From positions 1 through 62,583 of the forward strand of contig JAAWCD010000068.1 in NCBI GenBank assembly GCA_022793095.1: a DNA stretch of 62,583 nucleotides, read 5' to 3'. Below are positions 33,233-42,166 of this stretch, piece by piece; positions within the stretch are counted from its first letter, which is position 1, and every line of letters starts with the position of its first letter. The stretch comes from Oscillospiraceae bacterium. Lineage in GTDB: Bacteria > Bacillota > Clostridia > Oscillospirales > Oscillospiraceae. Both the position numbers and the translations under genes were made by a program. The notes under the pieces are model-generated. The model was not told the DNA's origin and ran no database searches. It saw only the letters and a program-made list of their open reading frames with translations.

Positions 33233-35002
33233 ATGGGTAAAATTGTTAAGGTTTCCGGCCCGCTGGTGGTCGCGACCGGACTTTCTGACGCCAATATGGC
33301 GGACGTGGTCCGCGTCGGCGAGCAGCGCCTGATCGGTGAGATCCTGACCATGGACGGCGACTCCGCCTCCATTCAGGTCTACGAGGAGACCTCCGGCCTG
33401 GGCCCCGGCGCCGAAGTGGTTTCCACCGGCACCCCCCTGTCCGTGGAGCTGGGCCCCGGCCTCATTGAAAACATCTACGACGGCATCCAGCGCCCGCTGG
33501 AGGAGATCGTCAAGAAGACCCACAGCAACAACCTGCCCCGCGGCGTGGAGGTTCCTGCCCTGGACCGGGATAAGAAGTGGACCTTTGTCCCCGCCGCCAA
33601 GAAGGGCGACAAGGTGGGCGCGGGCGATGTGATCGGCACCGTGCAGGAGACCCCCTCCATCCTCCACAAGATCATGGTTCCCAACGGCATGAGCGGCACC
33701 ATCGAGTCCATCAAGGGCGGCGATTACACCGTTCTGGAAACCGTGGCCACCCTCAAGACCAATAAGGGCGAGACCAAAGAGCTGACCATGATGCAGAAGT
33801 GGCCTGTCCGTGTGGGCCGCCCCTACAAGAAGAAGTTCCCCCCGGTGACCCCCCTCCAGACCGGCCAGCGTGTCATCGACACCCTGTTCCCCCTGGCCAA
33901 GGGCGGCACCGCCGCCGTGCCCGGCCCCTTCGGATCCGGCAAGACCGTGGTGCAGCACGCCATGGCCAAGTGGTCTGATGTAGACGTGGTGATTTACATC
34001 GGCTGCGGCGAGCGCGGCAACGAGATGACCGACGTTCTGCGGGAGTTCCCCGAGCTGGTGGACCCCCGGACCGGCGAGTCCCTGATGAAGCGGACCGTGC
34101 TGATCGCCAACACCTCGGATATGCCCGTGGCCGCCCGTGAGGCCTCTGTTTACACCGGCATCACCATCGCCGAGTACTTCCGCGATATGGGCTATGACGT
34201 GGCCGTCATCGCTGACTCCACCTCCCGCTGGGCCGAGGCCCTCCGTGAGATGTCCGGCCGTCTGGAAGAGATGCCCGGCGAGGAAGGCTACCCCGCCTAC
34301 CTTGCCTCCCGTCTGGCGCAGTTCTACGAGCGCGCCGGCGTGGTGTCCACCCTGGGCGCGGAGGAGCGCACCGGATCCCTGACCGCCATCGGCGCGGTCT
34401 CCCCTCCGGGCGGCGACCTGTCTGAGCCGGTGTCTCAGGGCACCATGCGGATCGTCAAGGTGTTCTGGGCCCTGGACTCCTCCCTGGCCTACCGCCGTCA
34501 CTTCCCCGCCATCAACTGGCTGAACTCCTACTCTCTGTATCAGGACACCCTGAAGGGCTGGTACGACGAGAACCTGGGCAAGGAGTTCTTCCAGAACCGG
34601 GAGAAGGCCATGGCCATGCTTCAGCAGGAATCCGACCTGAACGAAATCGTTCAGCTGGTCGGTAAGGACGCCCTCTCCCCGGCGGACCAGCTGACCCTGG
34701 AGACCGCCAAGATGATCCGCGAGGACTTCCTCCAGCAGAATGCCTTTGTGGACATCGACTCTTATTCCGACTACCGCCGCCAGACCCTTCTCATGGGCAT
34801 CATCCTGAGCTATGACAAGCTGTGCCGGGCCGCGCTGGAAAAGGGCGCGGACGCGATGGCGCTGTTCGACATTCCCGCCCGTGCCGCCATTGGCCGTGCC
34901 AAGAGCGTGCCTGCGGACGAGTATGAGACGGCATACGCGAAGATCGCTTCCGACATGGCCGCCCAGATCGACGAGCTGGCCGCGAAAGGAGGTCTTGACT
35001 GA
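33233..35002 (+). CDS. ntpA: V-type ATPase catalytic subunit A
   Basis: The 589-residue protein starts [17 protein letters not shown], has the V-type bulge domain (about 110-190), Walker [10 protein letters not shown] near residue 232 and the [14 protein letters not shown] segment of the catalytic subunit. I chose ATG 33233, which follows AGAAGG, over ATG 33194 abutting the repeat. TGA overlaps the ntpB ATG. Separated from ntpF by hairpins and a repeat, it may be transcribed partly from its own promoter, although I could not find one. Confidence 0.95.
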   Translation: MGKIVKVSGPLVVATGLSDANMADVVRVGEQRLIGEILTMDGDSASIQVYEETSGLGPGAEVVSTGTPLSVELGPGLIENIYDGIQRPLEEIVKKTHSNNLPRGVEVPALDRDKKWTFVPAAKKGDKVGAGDVIGTVQETPSILHKIMVPNGMSGTIESIKGGDYTVLETVATLKTNKGETKELTMMQKWPVRVGRPYKKKFPPVTPLQTGQRVIDTLFPLAKGGTAAVPGPFGSGKTVVQHAMAKWSDVDVVIYIGCGERGNEMTDVLREFPELVDPRTGESLMKRTVLIANTSDMPVAAREASVYTGITIAEYFRDMGYDVAVIADSTSRWAEALREMSGRLEEMPGEEGYPAYLASRLAQFYERAGVVSTLGAEERTGSLTAIGAVSPPGGDLSEPVSQGTMRIVKVFWALDSSLAYRRHFPAINWLNSYSLYQDTLKGWYDENLGKEFFQNREKAMAMLQQESDLNEIVQLVGKDALSPADQLTLETAKMIREDFLQQNAFVDIDSYSDYRRQTLLMGIILSYDKLCRAALEKGADAMALFDIPARAAIGRAKSVPADEYETAYAKIASDMAAQIDELAAKGGLD

Positions 35003-36378
35003 TGATTAAGGAATACCGCACCATACAGGAGATCTCCGGTCCTCTGATGGTGGTCAAGAAGGTGGAAGGCGTCACCTTCGACGAGCTGGCGGAAATCGAG
35101 CTGCCTGACGGATCTGTCCGCCGGGGCAAGGTGCTGGAGGTCAACGGCGACAACGCTGTGGTCCAGCTGTTCGAGGCCTCTGCCGGCATCAACCTGGCGC
35201 AGTCCAAGGTCCGCTTCCTGGCCCACCCCCTCCAGCTGGGCGTGTCCGGCGACATGCTGGGCCGGGTTTTCAACGGCATGGGCGAGCCCATTGACGGCGG
35301 CCCGGAGATTATGGCTGACGAGTACCGGGATATCAACGGTCTGGCCATGAACCCCGCTGCCCGCGACTACCCCAACGAGTTCATTCAGACGGGCATTTCC
35401 ACCATCGACGGCCTGAACACCCTGGTCCGCGGTCAGAAGCTGCCCATCTTCTCTGAATCCGGCCTGCCCCACTCCAGCCTGGCCGCTCAGATCGCCCGTC
35501 AGGCCAAGGTGCTGGACGGCGCGTCCAACTTCGCCGTTGTGTTCGCCGCCATCGGCATCACCTTCGAGGAGTCCAACTTCTTCGTGGAGGAGTTCCGCCG
35601 CACCGGCGCCATTGACCGTACCGTGCTGTTCACCAACCTGGCGGACGACCCTGCGGTCGAGCGTATTTCCACGCCCCGTATGGCGCTGACCGCCGCCGAG
35701 TATCTGGCCTTTGAGAAGGGCATGCACGTGCTGGTCATCCTGACCGATATCACCAACTACGCCGAGGCCCTCCGTGAGGTCTCCGCGGCCAAGAAGGAAG
35801 TGCCCGGACGCCGCGGCTATCCTGGCTATCTGTACACTGACCTGGCCACGCTGTACGAGCGTGCCGGCCGTCAGGTGGGCAAGGATGGTTCCATCACCAT
35901 GATTCCCATTCTGACCATGCCGGAAGGCGACAAGACCCACCCCATCCCCGACCTGACCGGCTACATCACCGAGGGCCAGATCATTCTGACCCGCCAGCTG
36001 TTCCGGGCCGGCGTCAACCCGCCGGTTGACGTGCTGCCCTCCCTGTCCCGTCTGAAGGACAAGGGCATCGGCGTGGGCAAGACCCGTGAGGACCACGCCG
36101 GCACCATGAACCAGCTGTTTGCCGCCTACGCCACCGGTAAGGAGGCCAAGGAGCTGATGAGCATTCTGGGCGAGGCCGCCCTGAGCCCCACGGACCTTCT
36201 GTACGCCAAGTTCGCGGAAGAGTTTGAGAAGCGCTATGTCTCCCAGGGCAACGATGAGAACCGCTCCATTGAGGACACCCTGAATCTGGGCTGGGAGCTG
36301 CTCTCCATCCTGCCGGTTACGGAGCTGAAGCGAATCAAGCAGGAGCACATCGACAAGTATCTCCCCAAGAAAGACTAA
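35002..36378 (+). CDS. ntpB: V-type ATPase subunit B
   Basis: The 458-residue protein lacks a standard Walker A but keeps the non-catalytic nucleotide-site features of subunit [15 protein letters not shown] at the start, the [25 protein letters not shown] segment and the [21 protein letters not shown] stretch that contributes the arginine finger. It alternates with A in the hexamer. The overlap with ntpA (TGATG) points to translational coupling. Confidence 0.95.
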   Translation: MIKEYRTIQEISGPLMVVKKVEGVTFDELAEIELPDGSVRRGKVLEVNGDNAVVQLFEASAGINLAQSKVRFLAHPLQLGVSGDMLGRVFNGMGEPIDGGPEIMADEYRDINGLAMNPAARDYPNEFIQTGISTIDGLNTLVRGQKLPIFSESGLPHSSLAAQIARQAKVLDGASNFAVVFAAIGITFEESNFFVEEFRRTGAIDRTVLFTNLADDPAVERISTPRMALTAAEYLAFEKGMHVLVILTDITNYAEALREVSAAKKEVPGRRGYPGYLYTDLATLYERAGRQVGKDGSITMIPILTMPEGDKTHPIPDLTGYITEGQIILTRQLFRAGVNPPVDVLPSLSRLKDKGIGVGKTREDHAGTMNQLFAAYATGKEAKELMSILGEAALSPTDLLYAKFAEEFEKRYVSQGNDENRSIEDTLNLGWELLSILPVTELKRIKQEHIDKYLPKKD

Positions 36379-36393
36379 GGGGGTGCGAGGTCA

Positions 36394-37098
36394 ATGGCAA
36401 GCGCAACCGTAAGCGCAACCCGTATGGAGCTGACCCGGCTGAAGAACCGTCTGAAGACGGCCACCCGGGGCCACAAGCTTCTGAAAGACAAGCGCGACGA
36501 GCTGATGAAGCAGTTCCTGGACATTGTCCGGGAAAACCGGGCCCTGCGGGCCCGCGTGGAAGAGGCTCTGATGAAGGCCCACGGCTCCTTTACCGTGGCC
36601 TCGGCGCTCATGTCTTCCGAGACGCTGGAGCAGTCTCTTCTGTATCCCAAGCAGAGCGTGGAGCTGAACATGGAGTTTCAGAACATCATGTCAGTGAACG
36701 TGCCTGTGTACCACTTCAACACCAAGAGCCAGGACGCCGGAGAGGTGTACCCCTACGGCTTCGCCACCACCTCCTGTGAGCTGGACGGCGCCGTGGACGC
36801 CCTTTCCTCGGTGTTTCAGGACATGCTGAAGCTGGCGCAGATGGAGAAGACCTCCCAGCTGCTGGCGGAGGAGATCGAAAAGACCCGCCGCCGCGTCAAC
36901 GCTCTGGAGTACGTCATGATTCCTCAGATGCAGGAAAACATCCACTACATCACCATGAAGCTGGATGAAAATGACCGCCAGAACACCATTCGCCTGATGA
37001 AGGTGAAGGATATGGTGCTTCAAGAGGCGCTGGAGCAGAAGCGCGAGCAGGATGCCAGAGAGCTCCAGGCGTTCAAAAAGCGCGAACAGGATTCCTGA
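36394..37098 (+). CDS. ntpD: V-type ATPase subunit D (central axle)
   Basis: The 234-residue protein has two long helices, an N-terminal one with TRMELTRLKNRLKTATRGHKLL-type heptads and a C-terminal one with EIEKTRRRVNALEYVMIPQM; these form the rotating coiled-coil axle. It is the last operon gene, followed by a strong terminator. Confidence 0.93.
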   Translation: MASATVSATRMELTRLKNRLKTATRGHKLLKDKRDELMKQFLDIVRENRALRARVEEALMKAHGSFTVASALMSSETLEQSLLYPKQSVELNMEFQNIMSVNVPVYHFNTKSQDAGEVYPYGFATTSCELDGAVDALSSVFQDMLKLAQMEKTSQLLAEEIEKTRRRVNALEYVMIPQMQENIHYITMKLDENDRQNTIRLMKVKDMVLQEALEQKREQDARELQAFKKREQDS

Positions 37099-37109
37099 TT
37101 GAAAAGCGA

Positions 37110-37139
37110 GACGCCGGCCAGAAGGCCGGCGTCTTTTTT
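37110..37139 (+). terminator. Terminator of the V-ATPase operon
   Basis: GACGCCGGCC/GGCCGGCGTC with AGAA loop, then TTTTTT. Confidence 0.95.
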
Positions 37140-37140
37140 C

Positions 37141-37258
37141 GCTTCTCTTCTGGAAAGAAAAGAAGCGAAAGAGCTTTAAACTGTGTCCTATTGCCAGTCT
37201 GACAGTCGAAATCAGTTTAAAGTTCTTTTTGGTTCTTTTTCTTTCAAGAAAAAGAACA
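37141..37258. repeat. Complete dyad repeat (118 bp)
   Basis: GCTTCTCTTCTGGAAAGAAA hairpin and GAGCTTTAAACTG tail, then inverted ATCAGTTTAAAGTTC and hairpin. It sits between convergent ntpD and the CBS gene. Confidence 0.85.
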
Positions 37259-37263
37259 GAAGC

Positions 37264-37695
37264 CTATCGGGCGGAGCGCACGTTCTGGGAGATGTCCGCC
37301 AGGGCCGCCGCGGCTTCCATATCGCATGCGGAGCATTTGGAGAGGTCGCCCAGGGAGACCATGCCCACCACCCGTCCTTCCTCCACCACGGGCAGGCGCC
37401 GGACCTGACGGCAGGCCATTTTTCGGGCCGCTGTGCTGGTCTCCTGGTCGGGAGTCACGGTTTCCGGTGCCTGAGACATGATATCGGATACTGGAATCCG
37501 GCCTGGGTCCCGGCCGGCGGCGACGCATCGGGTTACAATGTCCCGGTCGGTGACGATGCCCCGGAGTCCGCCGTCTCCGCCGCAGACGGGCAGGGCGCCC
37601 AGATTGTGCCGGGACAGCAGACGCGCCGCCAGCGCAGCGCTCTCCTCCGGCGTAATGGAAACCACAATGGGATTCATCAAATCGCGGACCTGCAT
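37264..37695 (-). CDS. Tandem CBS domain protein
   Basis: The 143-residue protein is a pair of CBS motifs: MQVRDLMNPIVVSITPEESAALAARLL with GIVTDRDI, and VSDIMSQAPETVTPDQET with GMVSLGDLS. CBS pairs bind adenine nucleotides and usually regulate a partner; none is fused here. The start at 37695 follows AGGAGGG on the minus strand; longer frames read into the upstream repeat. Confidence 0.88.
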   Translation of the reverse strand: MQVRDLMNPIVVSITPEESAALAARLLSRHNLGALPVCGGDGGLRGIVTDRDIVTRCVAAGRDPGRIPVSDIMSQAPETVTPDQETSTAARKMACRQVRRLPVVEEGRVVGMVSLGDLSKCSACDMEAAAALADISQNVRSAR

Positions 37696-37714
37696 GGATC
37701 TGCCCTCCTGTTCC

Positions 37715-37765
37715 TGTTCTTTTTTCTTGAAAGAAAAAAGAACCAAAAAAGAACTTAAAACGGTT
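37715..37765 (+). repeat. Dyad repeat half-unit between queG-like and CBS genes
   Basis: Hairpin GTTCTTTTTTCTTGAAAGAA... and tail AAAAAGAACTTAAAACGG. Confidence 0.8.
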
Positions 37766-37799
37766 TTCGTGCTATTAGGATGGCCAGAAGGGCACTGCT

Positions 37800-38621
37800 T
37801 TATTCCTGCTGTTTCCATTTCAGATTGCGAAGCAGGGGCTTCGGCCCCCGCCAAGTAAAGGCCCGGTCCGGGAATGACGCCTGAAACTGGCGGTTGGTGC
37901 GGCCCTCTACATCGGACAGGGACAGGGAGCAGACAAGGTCTGTCCGGAATTCCGGCAGCGGAGACAGCTCCGGCGTTCGATTGTAGGGGCACACCTGCTG
38001 GCAGAGGTCACAGCCCCAAACCAGGGGGTGGGCGGCCAGCAGCGCCTCCTGCTCCAGGGTGAGGGTGCCTTTTGCCTGGGTCAGGGCGGACAGACATTGC
38101 TTCTCCGAAAAGGAAGCGCTCCGCAGCGCGCCTCCGGGACAGACCGCCGCACAGGCCCCGCAGCTCATGCACGGGGAAGCGGGTTCGGAAGGGGTGGACA
38201 GGGGCAGGCTGGTCAAGATGGTGCCCAGAAAGACCCAGGAGCCATAGGGCGGCAGGATGACCAGTCCATTCCGGCCCCGAAGCCCCAGCCCGGCCAGCCA
38301 GGCACATTCCCGCTCCGGCAGGGGAGAGTTGTCCGCTCCAGGGACAAAGACGTGGCCGGGATATTGGCGCTCCAGCGCCGTGCAGGCCGGCCTGAGGCGC
38401 TCCAGGAGCACGGAGTGATAATCCCGCCCTCTGGCGTAACGGGACAGATTGCCGGGGCGCTCCTCCGCGCCGTAGGGAAACGCGGCCACAAAAACGCCGG
38501 AAGGAGAAGGGCATAGGGCTTCCGCTTTGCGGCGGGCCTCCTCCGTCAGGGGCAGGCTGTCAAAGGCGCAGCAGCCCCAGCCGGCCGCTCCGGCAGAGGA
38601 AAACAGCGCGTCAAAGTCCAA
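37800..38621 (-). CDS. queG: QueG-like epoxyqueuosine reductase (two [4Fe-4S])
   Basis: The 273-residue protein carries CMSCGACAAVCPGGAL and WGCDLCQQVCPYN, the two ferredoxin-type cluster motifs of QueG, and the RYARGRDYHSVL segment near the cobalamin site. QueG reduces epoxyqueuosine in tRNA to queuosine. It is shorter than E. coli QueG, lacking the C-terminal HEAT-like region, which is common in Clostridia. A queuosine-precursor transporter gene (queT) lies 6 kb downstream. Confidence 0.8.
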   Translation of the reverse strand: MDFDALFSSAGAAGWGCCAFDSLPLTEEARRKAEALCPSPSGVFVAAFPYGAEERPGNLSRYARGRDYHSVLLERLRPACTALERQYPGHVFVPGADNSPLPERECAWLAGLGLRGRNGLVILPPYGSWVFLGTILTSLPLSTPSEPASPCMSCGACAAVCPGGALRSASFSEKQCLSALTQAKGTLTLEQEALLAAHPLVWGCDLCQQVCPYNRTPELSPLPEFRTDLVCSLSLSDVEGRTNRQFQASFPDRAFTWRGPKPLLRNLKWKQQE

Positions 38622-38662
38622 CTGGAAGCGCCTCCCTTCGGTTTATTGCCATGTGGGGAAAT

Positions 38663-39310
38663 TTATGCAGGGTGATTCGGCTGCGCGGCTTTCTGAACCA
38701 CACGCCTGGAGAGGGGGAAAATCAATCCGCCCACGCTGTTGCCCAGCGTGATGACCAGAACGGCCAGCAGGGTCTGAGGCTGCCAGATGACGCCGGCCAT
38801 GGAAAAGTAAAACATGTCGGCGATGCTGTGCTCGAAGCCGCTGAGAATGAACACCACCACGCCCAGAATCAGGGCCAGATACTTCCCCACCTCGTGGGGA
38901 TTGTTTTTGTACCCGTCCACAGCGATGAAAATGAGCAGATTGCACATCACCGCCAGCAGAAAGAGACTGAACAGGCTGTCCCCCAACTTGGCCTCGGCCA
39001 AGGCCTGAGCCTTCTCCACATAGGCCGGGGCCACCCGGGTCATCCGAACCGCCAGCGAGGTCAGCCAGACGCCCAGCAGATTGCCCGGCCAGATGACGAG
39101 GAGGTCAAGGAGATAGTCTGGTTTGTTGTCAAAAAGATAGAGCACCCTGCCGGTGTACAGGTTGAGTCCGTTGGTGCAGATGGTGAACAAGCCCACCGAA
39201 AAAAGAAACGCGCCCACCACCCGGTTTTCGCAGGCCAAAAATACCGTGCCGCCCAGGCCGATACAGACACCCGCCAGAATTGCGTAAAGAAAAACTGCCA
39301 GCCGCTTCAT
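38663..39310 (-). CDS. Formate/nitrite transporter family channel
   Basis: The 215-residue protein has about six membrane helices and the FNT features GFEHSIADMFYF and the terminal TLGNSVGGLIFPL. FNT channels carry formate, nitrite or hydrosulfide. It is shorter than the usual 255-285 residues. A formate role fits an anaerobe with hydrogenase, but the ion cannot be read from sequence. Confidence 0.82.
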   Translation of the reverse strand: MKRLAVFLYAILAGVCIGLGGTVFLACENRVVGAFLFSVGLFTICTNGLNLYTGRVLYLFDNKPDYLLDLLVIWPGNLLGVWLTSLAVRMTRVAPAYVEKAQALAEAKLGDSLFSLFLLAVMCNLLIFIAVDGYKNNPHEVGKYLALILGVVVFILSGFEHSIADMFYFSMAGVIWQPQTLLAVLVITLGNSVGGLIFPLSRRVVQKAAQPNHPA

Positions 39311-39491
39311 CTAAAAATCCGCTCCTTTTCATTTGTTATGCCCTTTGCATTTCCTATCATAACAATGAACCCGCCAGTTAGTCCATCCTAATGTTTCAGA
39401 AAGATACACCATTCCAGCGGCAGCAGTCTTGATTCCCAGCAAAAAATCTGGTAAGGTGTCAGAGAAGAAACCACAGGAAGGAGGAGAGGCG

Positions 39492-40505
39492 ATGCTTTGG
39501 CGGATTCCAGTTCTGGCTGCGGCGCTGCTGTGCCTGCTGGCGGGCTGCGGCCAGACGGAGCCTGCGCCTGTCACCGTTTTTGCCATGGACACCATGATGG
39601 AGCTGATGCCCTACGGTCCCCACGGGGAGGAGGCCGGAGCACAAGCCGTAACGCGGCTTCAGGAGCTGGAAAAGCTGCTGTCCGTCACAGCGGAGGACAG
39701 TGACATTGGCCGGATCAACCACAGCCAGGGGACGCCTGTTGCCGTGGACGGGGAGACCTTCGCCCTGCTGAAGGCGGCGCTGGAGCTGGGAGAGCGAACC
39801 GGCGGGGCGCTGGATATCACCATCTATCCGGTAATTCGGGCCTGGGGCTTCACCACAGATTCCTTCCAGGTGCCGGAGGAGAAGGAGCTGGAAAAGCTGC
39901 TGGACAAAGTGGACTACCAAGCCGTTCAGCTGGATGGGGAAGGACAAACGGTGACACTGCCCGCTGGAATGGAGCTTGATTTGGGCAGCGTGGCCAAGGG
40001 CTACGCCGGAGATCAGGTGATAGCGCTGTTCCGGGAAGCGGGAGTCACCTCGGCCATCATCAGCCTGGGGGGCAATGTGCAGACCTTGGGGGCCCGGCCT
40101 GACGGCACGCCCTGGCGGGTGGCGGTCCGGGACCCTTCCGGCGCGGGACTGGCCGGGGTGCTGGAGGTGACAGACCGGGCGGTGGTCACTTCCGGCGGCT
40201 ATGAGCGGTATTTTGAGGCGGACGGGGAACGCTATTGGCATATCCTCGACCCGAAAACCGGGTGTCCGGCCCGGAGCGGCGTGGCCTCGGCCACGGTGGT
40301 GGGGGAATCCGGCCTGGTGTGCGACGGCCTTTCCACCGCGCTGTTCATTCTGGGCGCGGAGAAGGCGGAGGCGCTTTGGCGGGCCATGGGCGGCTTTGAC
40401 TATCTTTTGATTGGGGAGGACGGAAGTGTGACCATCACATCAGGAATCGCGGACCAGTTTCAGGCGGCAGAGGACGGGCTGGCGGTTACGGTGGTGACGC
40501 AATGA
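39492..40505 (+). CDS. apbE: ApbE lipoprotein: FAD:protein FMN transferase
   Basis: The 337-residue protein has a lipobox LAGC (Cys19) and the ApbE core: VFAMDTMMEL, GGALDITIYPVIRAWGF, ELDLGSVAKGYAGDQV, ISLGGNVQTLG, and late residues around VTSGGYERYF and HILDPKTGCPA. It attaches FMN to threonine or serine of extracytoplasmic flavoproteins. GGAAGGAGG precedes ATG 39492. The next two genes overlap in turn, giving a tight three-gene operon. Confidence 0.93.
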   Translation: MLWRIPVLAAALLCLLAGCGQTEPAPVTVFAMDTMMELMPYGPHGEEAGAQAVTRLQELEKLLSVTAEDSDIGRINHSQGTPVAVDGETFALLKAALELGERTGGALDITIYPVIRAWGFTTDSFQVPEEKELEKLLDKVDYQAVQLDGEGQTVTLPAGMELDLGSVAKGYAGDQVIALFREAGVTSAIISLGGNVQTLGARPDGTPWRVAVRDPSGAGLAGVLEVTDRAVVTSGGYERYFEADGERYWHILDPKTGCPARSGVASATVVGESGLVCDGLSTALFILGAEKAEALWRAMGGFDYLLIGEDGSVTITSGIADQFQAAEDGLAVTVVTQ

Positions 40506-40882
40506 GGCGGACACGGTTCTGGGTGCTTCTGCTGGGCGGAACGGCCCTTCTGGCCGTCCTTGGGACCTTTTGGCTCAGCCGGAGCGCTGGAGGGGGAACC
40601 GTCGCCAACGTCTACCAGGACGGCGTTCTGGTGTGGTCCATCGACCTGAGCGAGGTGCGGGAGGCAGAAGAGCTTACCATAGAAGGCCCTGCCGGAGGAA
40701 ACACGGTCCAGGCAGAGCCAGGCCGGATCCGGGTGAGCGGGGCTGGCTGTCCGGACCAAATTTGTGTAGGCCAGGGCTGGCTGTCCGGCGGGGTGACACC
40801 CATTGTCTGCCTGCCCAACCGGCTGGTCATCCGCCTGGAGGAAGGGGAAAACGAGTTGGATTTAGACGGGGTATCGGGATGA
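40502..40882 (+). CDS. NusG domain II-like protein
   Basis: The 126-residue protein has one N-terminal membrane helix (VLLLGGTALLAVLGTFWL) and an outside domain with the NusG_II pattern, including CPDQICVGQGWLSGG and PIVCLPNRLVIRL. The cysteines could bind a cofactor or form a disulfide. Such proteins recur beside apbE and Gx transporters in anaerobic Firmicutes. ATG overlaps the apbE stop by 4 nt. Confidence 0.85.
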   Translation: MRRTRFWVLLLGGTALLAVLGTFWLSRSAGGGTVANVYQDGVLVWSIDLSEVREAEELTIEGPAGGNTVQAEPGRIRVSGAGCPDQICVGQGWLSGGVTPIVCLPNRLVIRLEEGENELDLDGVSG

Positions 40883-41373
40883 AAGGGGCAAAAAAAATCA
40901 CGGTCATGGGACTGCTGACCGCGATTGCGCTGACAATTTTCATGGCGGAGGCGCAGATTCCGCCTCCGGTCCCCATTCCGGGGGTCAAGCTGGGGCTGGC
41001 GAACATTGTGACGGTGTACGCGGCCTTTGCCCTGGGGCCGGGAGAGGCGTGCCTCATCCTGCTGGCCCGGGTGTTGCTGGGCAGTCTGTTTTCCGGGCAG
41101 CTGATGACGCTGATGTACAGTCTGACCGGCGGGCTGTTCTGTCTGGCGGCCATGCTGCCTTTGCGGCGGGTGGTCACGGAGCGGCAGATCTGGGTATGCA
41201 GCGCGGTGGGCGCGGTTTTCCACAACCTGGGGCAGCTCGCAGCTGGGATTCTCATTGCCCGCACTCCGGCGCTGGCGGCCTTTCTGCCTGTGCTGGTCCT
41301 GTCCGGCCTCCTCACCGGCCTCTTTACCGGCCTCACCGCCCAGTTCCTCCTACTTTTCTTGAAAGAAAAGTAG
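40879..41373 (+). CDS. Gx transporter family protein (heptaprenyl diphosphate synthase component I-like)
   Basis: The 164-residue protein has about five membrane helices and GVKLGLANIVTVYAAF, characteristic of the Gx/Hpre_diP_synt_I family, whose members are ECF-like integral proteins linked to quinone or flavin-based redox modules. It overlaps the previous gene by 4 nt. Its C-terminus LLLFLKEK and stop are encoded by a dyad-repeat half. Confidence 0.82.
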   Translation: MKGAKKITVMGLLTAIALTIFMAEAQIPPPVPIPGVKLGLANIVTVYAAFALGPGEACLILLARVLLGSLFSGQLMTLMYSLTGGLFCLAAMLPLRRVVTERQIWVCSAVGAVFHNLGQLAAGILIARTPALAAFLPVLVLSGLLTGLFTGLTAQFLLLFLKEK

Positions 41374-41395
41374 GCAAAAGAACTTCAAACTGGTT
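41350..41395 (+). repeat. Dyad repeat half-unit containing the Gx stop
   Basis: Hairpin CTACTTTTCTTGAAAGAAAA (closing GTAG), tail CAAAAGAACTTCAAACTGG. Confidence 0.85.
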
Positions 41396-41427
41396 CTGCC
41401 GGAAATGGGTGCAGGGCGCAGCTTCTA

Positions 41428-41596
41428 AAGGAACCGCTGATTGAATCGGCGTGTGCGGATTGGTGAGCGAAATTTTTGTCTGACGAGTGACAAAAAGTGC
41501 AGGAATCCAAAAAGATTTCAAACTTTTTTCACGAAGTTCAGGCGGAAATTTTGCCGTCAAGACGTGCGCGTGGATGAAATCAGTGGTTCCTAAAGA
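41428..41596. repeat. MITE-like element, ~168 bp
   Basis: Imperfect terminal inverted repeats (AGGAACCGCTGATTGAATC against AGGAACCACTGATTTCATC). Interior GTGTGCGGATTGGTGAGC, AAAAAGTGCAGGAATCC and CGTCAAGACGTGCGCGTGG align with the 20.9 kb copy. It overlaps the 3' end of the next minus-strand gene. Confidence 0.75.
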
Positions 41597-41868
41597 ATGA
41601 TCGTCATGCACCAGATGAAGCCGATGACAGCAGCGCCCAGAGAGGAGTAGACCAGGGGAAGGAATTTGGAAACCTGCTTGCCCACCGGAGAGTTCCGGCG
41701 GATGTAACCAGCGGCCACCTGCTGGGCCTCCGCCACCACCTGGTCCGCAGTGACGCCCTCCTGAGAGAGCGCGTCCTCCCGCATAAGAAAAATGGCCTGT
41801 TCAAAAAAACGGGGGTCCGGATTCCGCACCACGATGACCCGGCGCGAGACGCCTTTCACCATTGCCAT
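41590..41868 (-). CDS. Small conserved-looking membrane protein, unknown function
   Basis: The 92-residue protein has a soluble basic N-terminal half (GVSRRVIVVRNPDPRFFEQAIFLMRED) and a C-terminal membrane helix (FLPLVYSSLGAAVIGFIWCMTIIL). I do not recognise a named family. The start at 41868 (MAMVKG) follows AAAGGTG; a longer frame reads through a palindrome. It lies downstream of spoIIE on the same strand, about 250 nt after its stop. Its last codons overlap the MITE-like element. Confidence 0.6.
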   Translation of the reverse strand: MAMVKGVSRRVIVVRNPDPRFFEQAIFLMREDALSQEGVTADQVVAEAQQVAAGYIRRNSPVGKQVSKFLPLVYSSLGAAVIGFIWCMTIIL

Positions 41869-41890
41869 CAACACCTTTCTGATTTGTACT

Positions 41891-41928
41891 GTGAAGGAAC
41901 CGCTGAGGGATTCAGCGGTTCCTTTCAC
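41891..41928. repeat. Terminal-repeat-only palindrome
   Basis: AAGGAACCGCTGA and TCAGCGGTTCCTT face each other across GGGAT. The same 11-mer GGAACCGCTGA is the end of the MITE-like element at 41428. Confidence 0.65.
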
Positions 41929-42123
41929 CAGTATGAACCAGTATTGGAGGATTTATACCAGACACCGGGCGGGAATTCGCTGGCGAAGGCCCAGAGGTGC
42001 GGCGGAAATTTGGCCTGCCGCGCCCTTATGCACCCCCTCAAGGGCGTCCGGAACCATGTATCAAGGAAACCGCCGGCCTTCCCAAGGCTGCCGCGTCCCT
42101 TGGCAACTGCCGCAGTCCGCCAG

Positions 42124-42166
42124 CATGAAGTTCTTTTGCCTACTTTTCTTTCAAGAAAAGTAGGTT
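42124..42166 (-). repeat. Dyad repeat half-unit at the 3' end of spoIIE
   Basis: In the minus direction: hairpin CTACTTTTCTTGAAAGAAAA, then GGCAAAAGAACTTCATGCTG. Confidence 0.85.
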
